Shown here: one piece after another, positions 63,116 through 64,000 of the stretch
How positions within the stretch are numbered: position 1 is the stretch's first letter
Layout: each line of letters begins with the position of its first letter
From: VFZN01 sp050249615
GTDB taxonomy: Bacteria > Acidobacteriota > Vicinamibacteria > Vicinamibacterales > UBA2999
Direction of reading: 5' to 3'
DNA: 64,000 nucleotides
Assembly (NCBI GenBank): GCA_050249615.1
Contig: JBFWQE010000001.1
Location: 1-64,000 of the forward strand
Program-made: the position numbers and the translations under genes
Notes under the pieces: model-generated
What the model was told of the DNA's origin: nothing
Databases searched by the model: none
What the model saw: the letters and a program-made list of their open reading frames with translations, nothing else

Positions 63116-64000
63116 CGGCCCTCCGCCCCCTTCAGCCCGTATTTCTTCGCGAGATAGCGGAATTGGCGGAAGCTCAGGCCGAGCAGCTCGGCGGCGTGCG
63201 TCTGGACGCCGCCCGCCTGCTTGAGCGCGCGCTCGAGGTGCTGGCGCTCGATCTCCTGCAGGTGGTGCTCGAGGTTGAATCCCAGCTCCGGCAGAGGCGC
63301 GGACGCCGTCGACGCCCCTGGGGAGCCAACTTCGCGGAGCGGGGTGACCGGCCGCCCTGCCTGGATGTGCTCGGGAAGGGTCGCGAGTTCTACGCGGCGC
63401 CCCTGCTCGAGCGCCACCGCGCGCTCGACCACGTTCTCGAGCTCCCGCACGTTGCCCGGCCACTGGTAGCTCTCGAGCGCCGCCATGGCTTCCGACGCGA
63501 AGCCCTCCAGGGGCTTGCCCATCTCCCTTGTCAGCCGCGCCAGGAAGTGTTCGGCAATCAGGGGCACGTCGCCGGGCCGCTCGCGCAGGGCGGGCAGCCG
63601 GATCGGAATCACGTTGAGACGGTAGAAGAGATCCTCGCGGAACTTCCCTTCCGCCACCGCTCTCGGCAGGTCCCGGTTGGTGGCGGCGATGACGCGAATG
63701 TTGGCCGGGGTCTCCTCGGTGCCGCCCACGCGCCGGAACCTCCGTTCCTGAAGCACGCGGAGGAGCTTGACCTGCATGGCGGGCGTCATCTCGCCGATCT
63801 CGTCGAGGAAGATCGTGCCCCCGTCGGCCACTTCGATGAGGCCCTTCTTGTTGGTGTCCGCGCCTGTGAAAGCGCCGCGGACGTGCCCGAACAGCTCGGA
63901 CTCGAGCAGCGCCTCGGGCATCGCGCCGCAGTTCACGGCGACGAAGGGCTTCTCGCGGCGGAGCGACCGCGTGTGGATGGCCTGCGCCACCATCTCCTTG
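63112..64000 (-). CDS. pilR: Sigma-54-dependent regulator, PilR-like, cut by the window edge
   Basis: About 296 residues visible; the N-terminal part is outside the window. Enters at the end of Walker A (KEMVAQAIH), then GAFTGADT, LFLDEIGEM-type Walker B (IFLDEIGEMTP), RNIRVIAATNRD arginine-finger region and a C-terminal Fis-type HTH (AAELLGLSFRQFRYLAKKYG). The HTH ending in FRYLAKKYGL is close to that of PilR proteins. Its place just upstream of pilA and its sigma-54 promoter fits PilR; the receiver domain cannot be seen. Confidence 0.85.
   Translation of the reverse strand, partial: KEMVAQAIHTRSLRREKPFVAVNCGAMPEALLESELFGHVRGAFTGADTNKKGLIEVADGGTIFLDEIGEMTPAMQVKLLRVLQERRFRRVGGTEETPANIRVIAATNRDLPRAVAEGKFREDLFYRLNVIPIRLPALRERPGDVPLIAEHFLARLTREMGKPLEGFASEAMAALESYQWPGNVRELENVVERAVALEQGRRVELATLPEHIQAGRPVTPLREVGSPGASTASAPLPELGFNLEHHLQEIERQHLERALKQAGGVQTHAAELLGLSFRQFRYLAKKYGLKGAEGR

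Overview
The window is a GC-rich bacterial chromosome segment, densely packed with housekeeping genes and free of phage or transposon genes. The best fit is an Acidobacteriota member, probably of the Vicinamibacteria. Pointers are a large von Willebrand protein of the VWFA-related acidobacterial type, short secreted proteins with no recognisable family, and a Myxococcus-like type IV pilus locus. This placement is inferred from gene content only; no search was run.

Layout: 111-197 tRNA-Leu(CAG). 263-6570 a LysR regulator divergent from a tight leuA-leuB-ilvB-ilvN-ilvC operon for branched-chain amino acids. 6627-8293 (minus) two very small genes and a secreted P1-family peptidase. 8370-12529 threonine dehydratase, glucan phosphorylase and two small proteins. 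12519-15030 (minus) a membrane protein and the VWFA protein. 15139-20445 M24 peptidase, HtrA, a CYTH protein and a MurU/AmgK-like muropeptide recycling pair. 20455-24208 sugar isomerase-like protein, asnS, rimO. 24300-34022 the classic translation/RNA block rimP-nusA-infB-rbfA-nrnA-truB-rpsO-pnp. 34126-43163 cupredoxin, GDPD, Ste24-type protease, adhesin-like lipoprotein, smc and a C-terminal processing protease. 43287-46114 tatA-tatC and an OmpA protein. 46214-49254 (minus) proS and nadB; 49279-50367 aroB. 50380-64000 (all minus) a type IV pilus locus: NtrC-type regulators, histidine kinase, minor pilins, prepilin peptidase, PilG/H/I-like ABC system, VKOR-DsbA and the major pilin.

Three patterns stand out beyond the gene list. 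(1) Many genes lack a Shine-Dalgarno and carry a TANNNT box almost exactly 6 nt before the start codon, the signature of leaderless mRNAs. (2) Gene borders, and the inside of rimO, carry short tandem repeats (7, 8 or 15 nt units), usually arranged as two mirrored arms; every site uses a different unit. (3) The major pilin has a near-perfect sigma-54 promoter with upstream TGTC elements of the PilR type, inside a locus that also encodes PilR/PilS-like regulators and a disulfide-forming enzyme, and all its pilins have even numbers of cysteines.

No intergenic stretch exceeds 300 bases. The two longest, 6870-7150 and 61504-61795, are described below; both hold regulatory structure.
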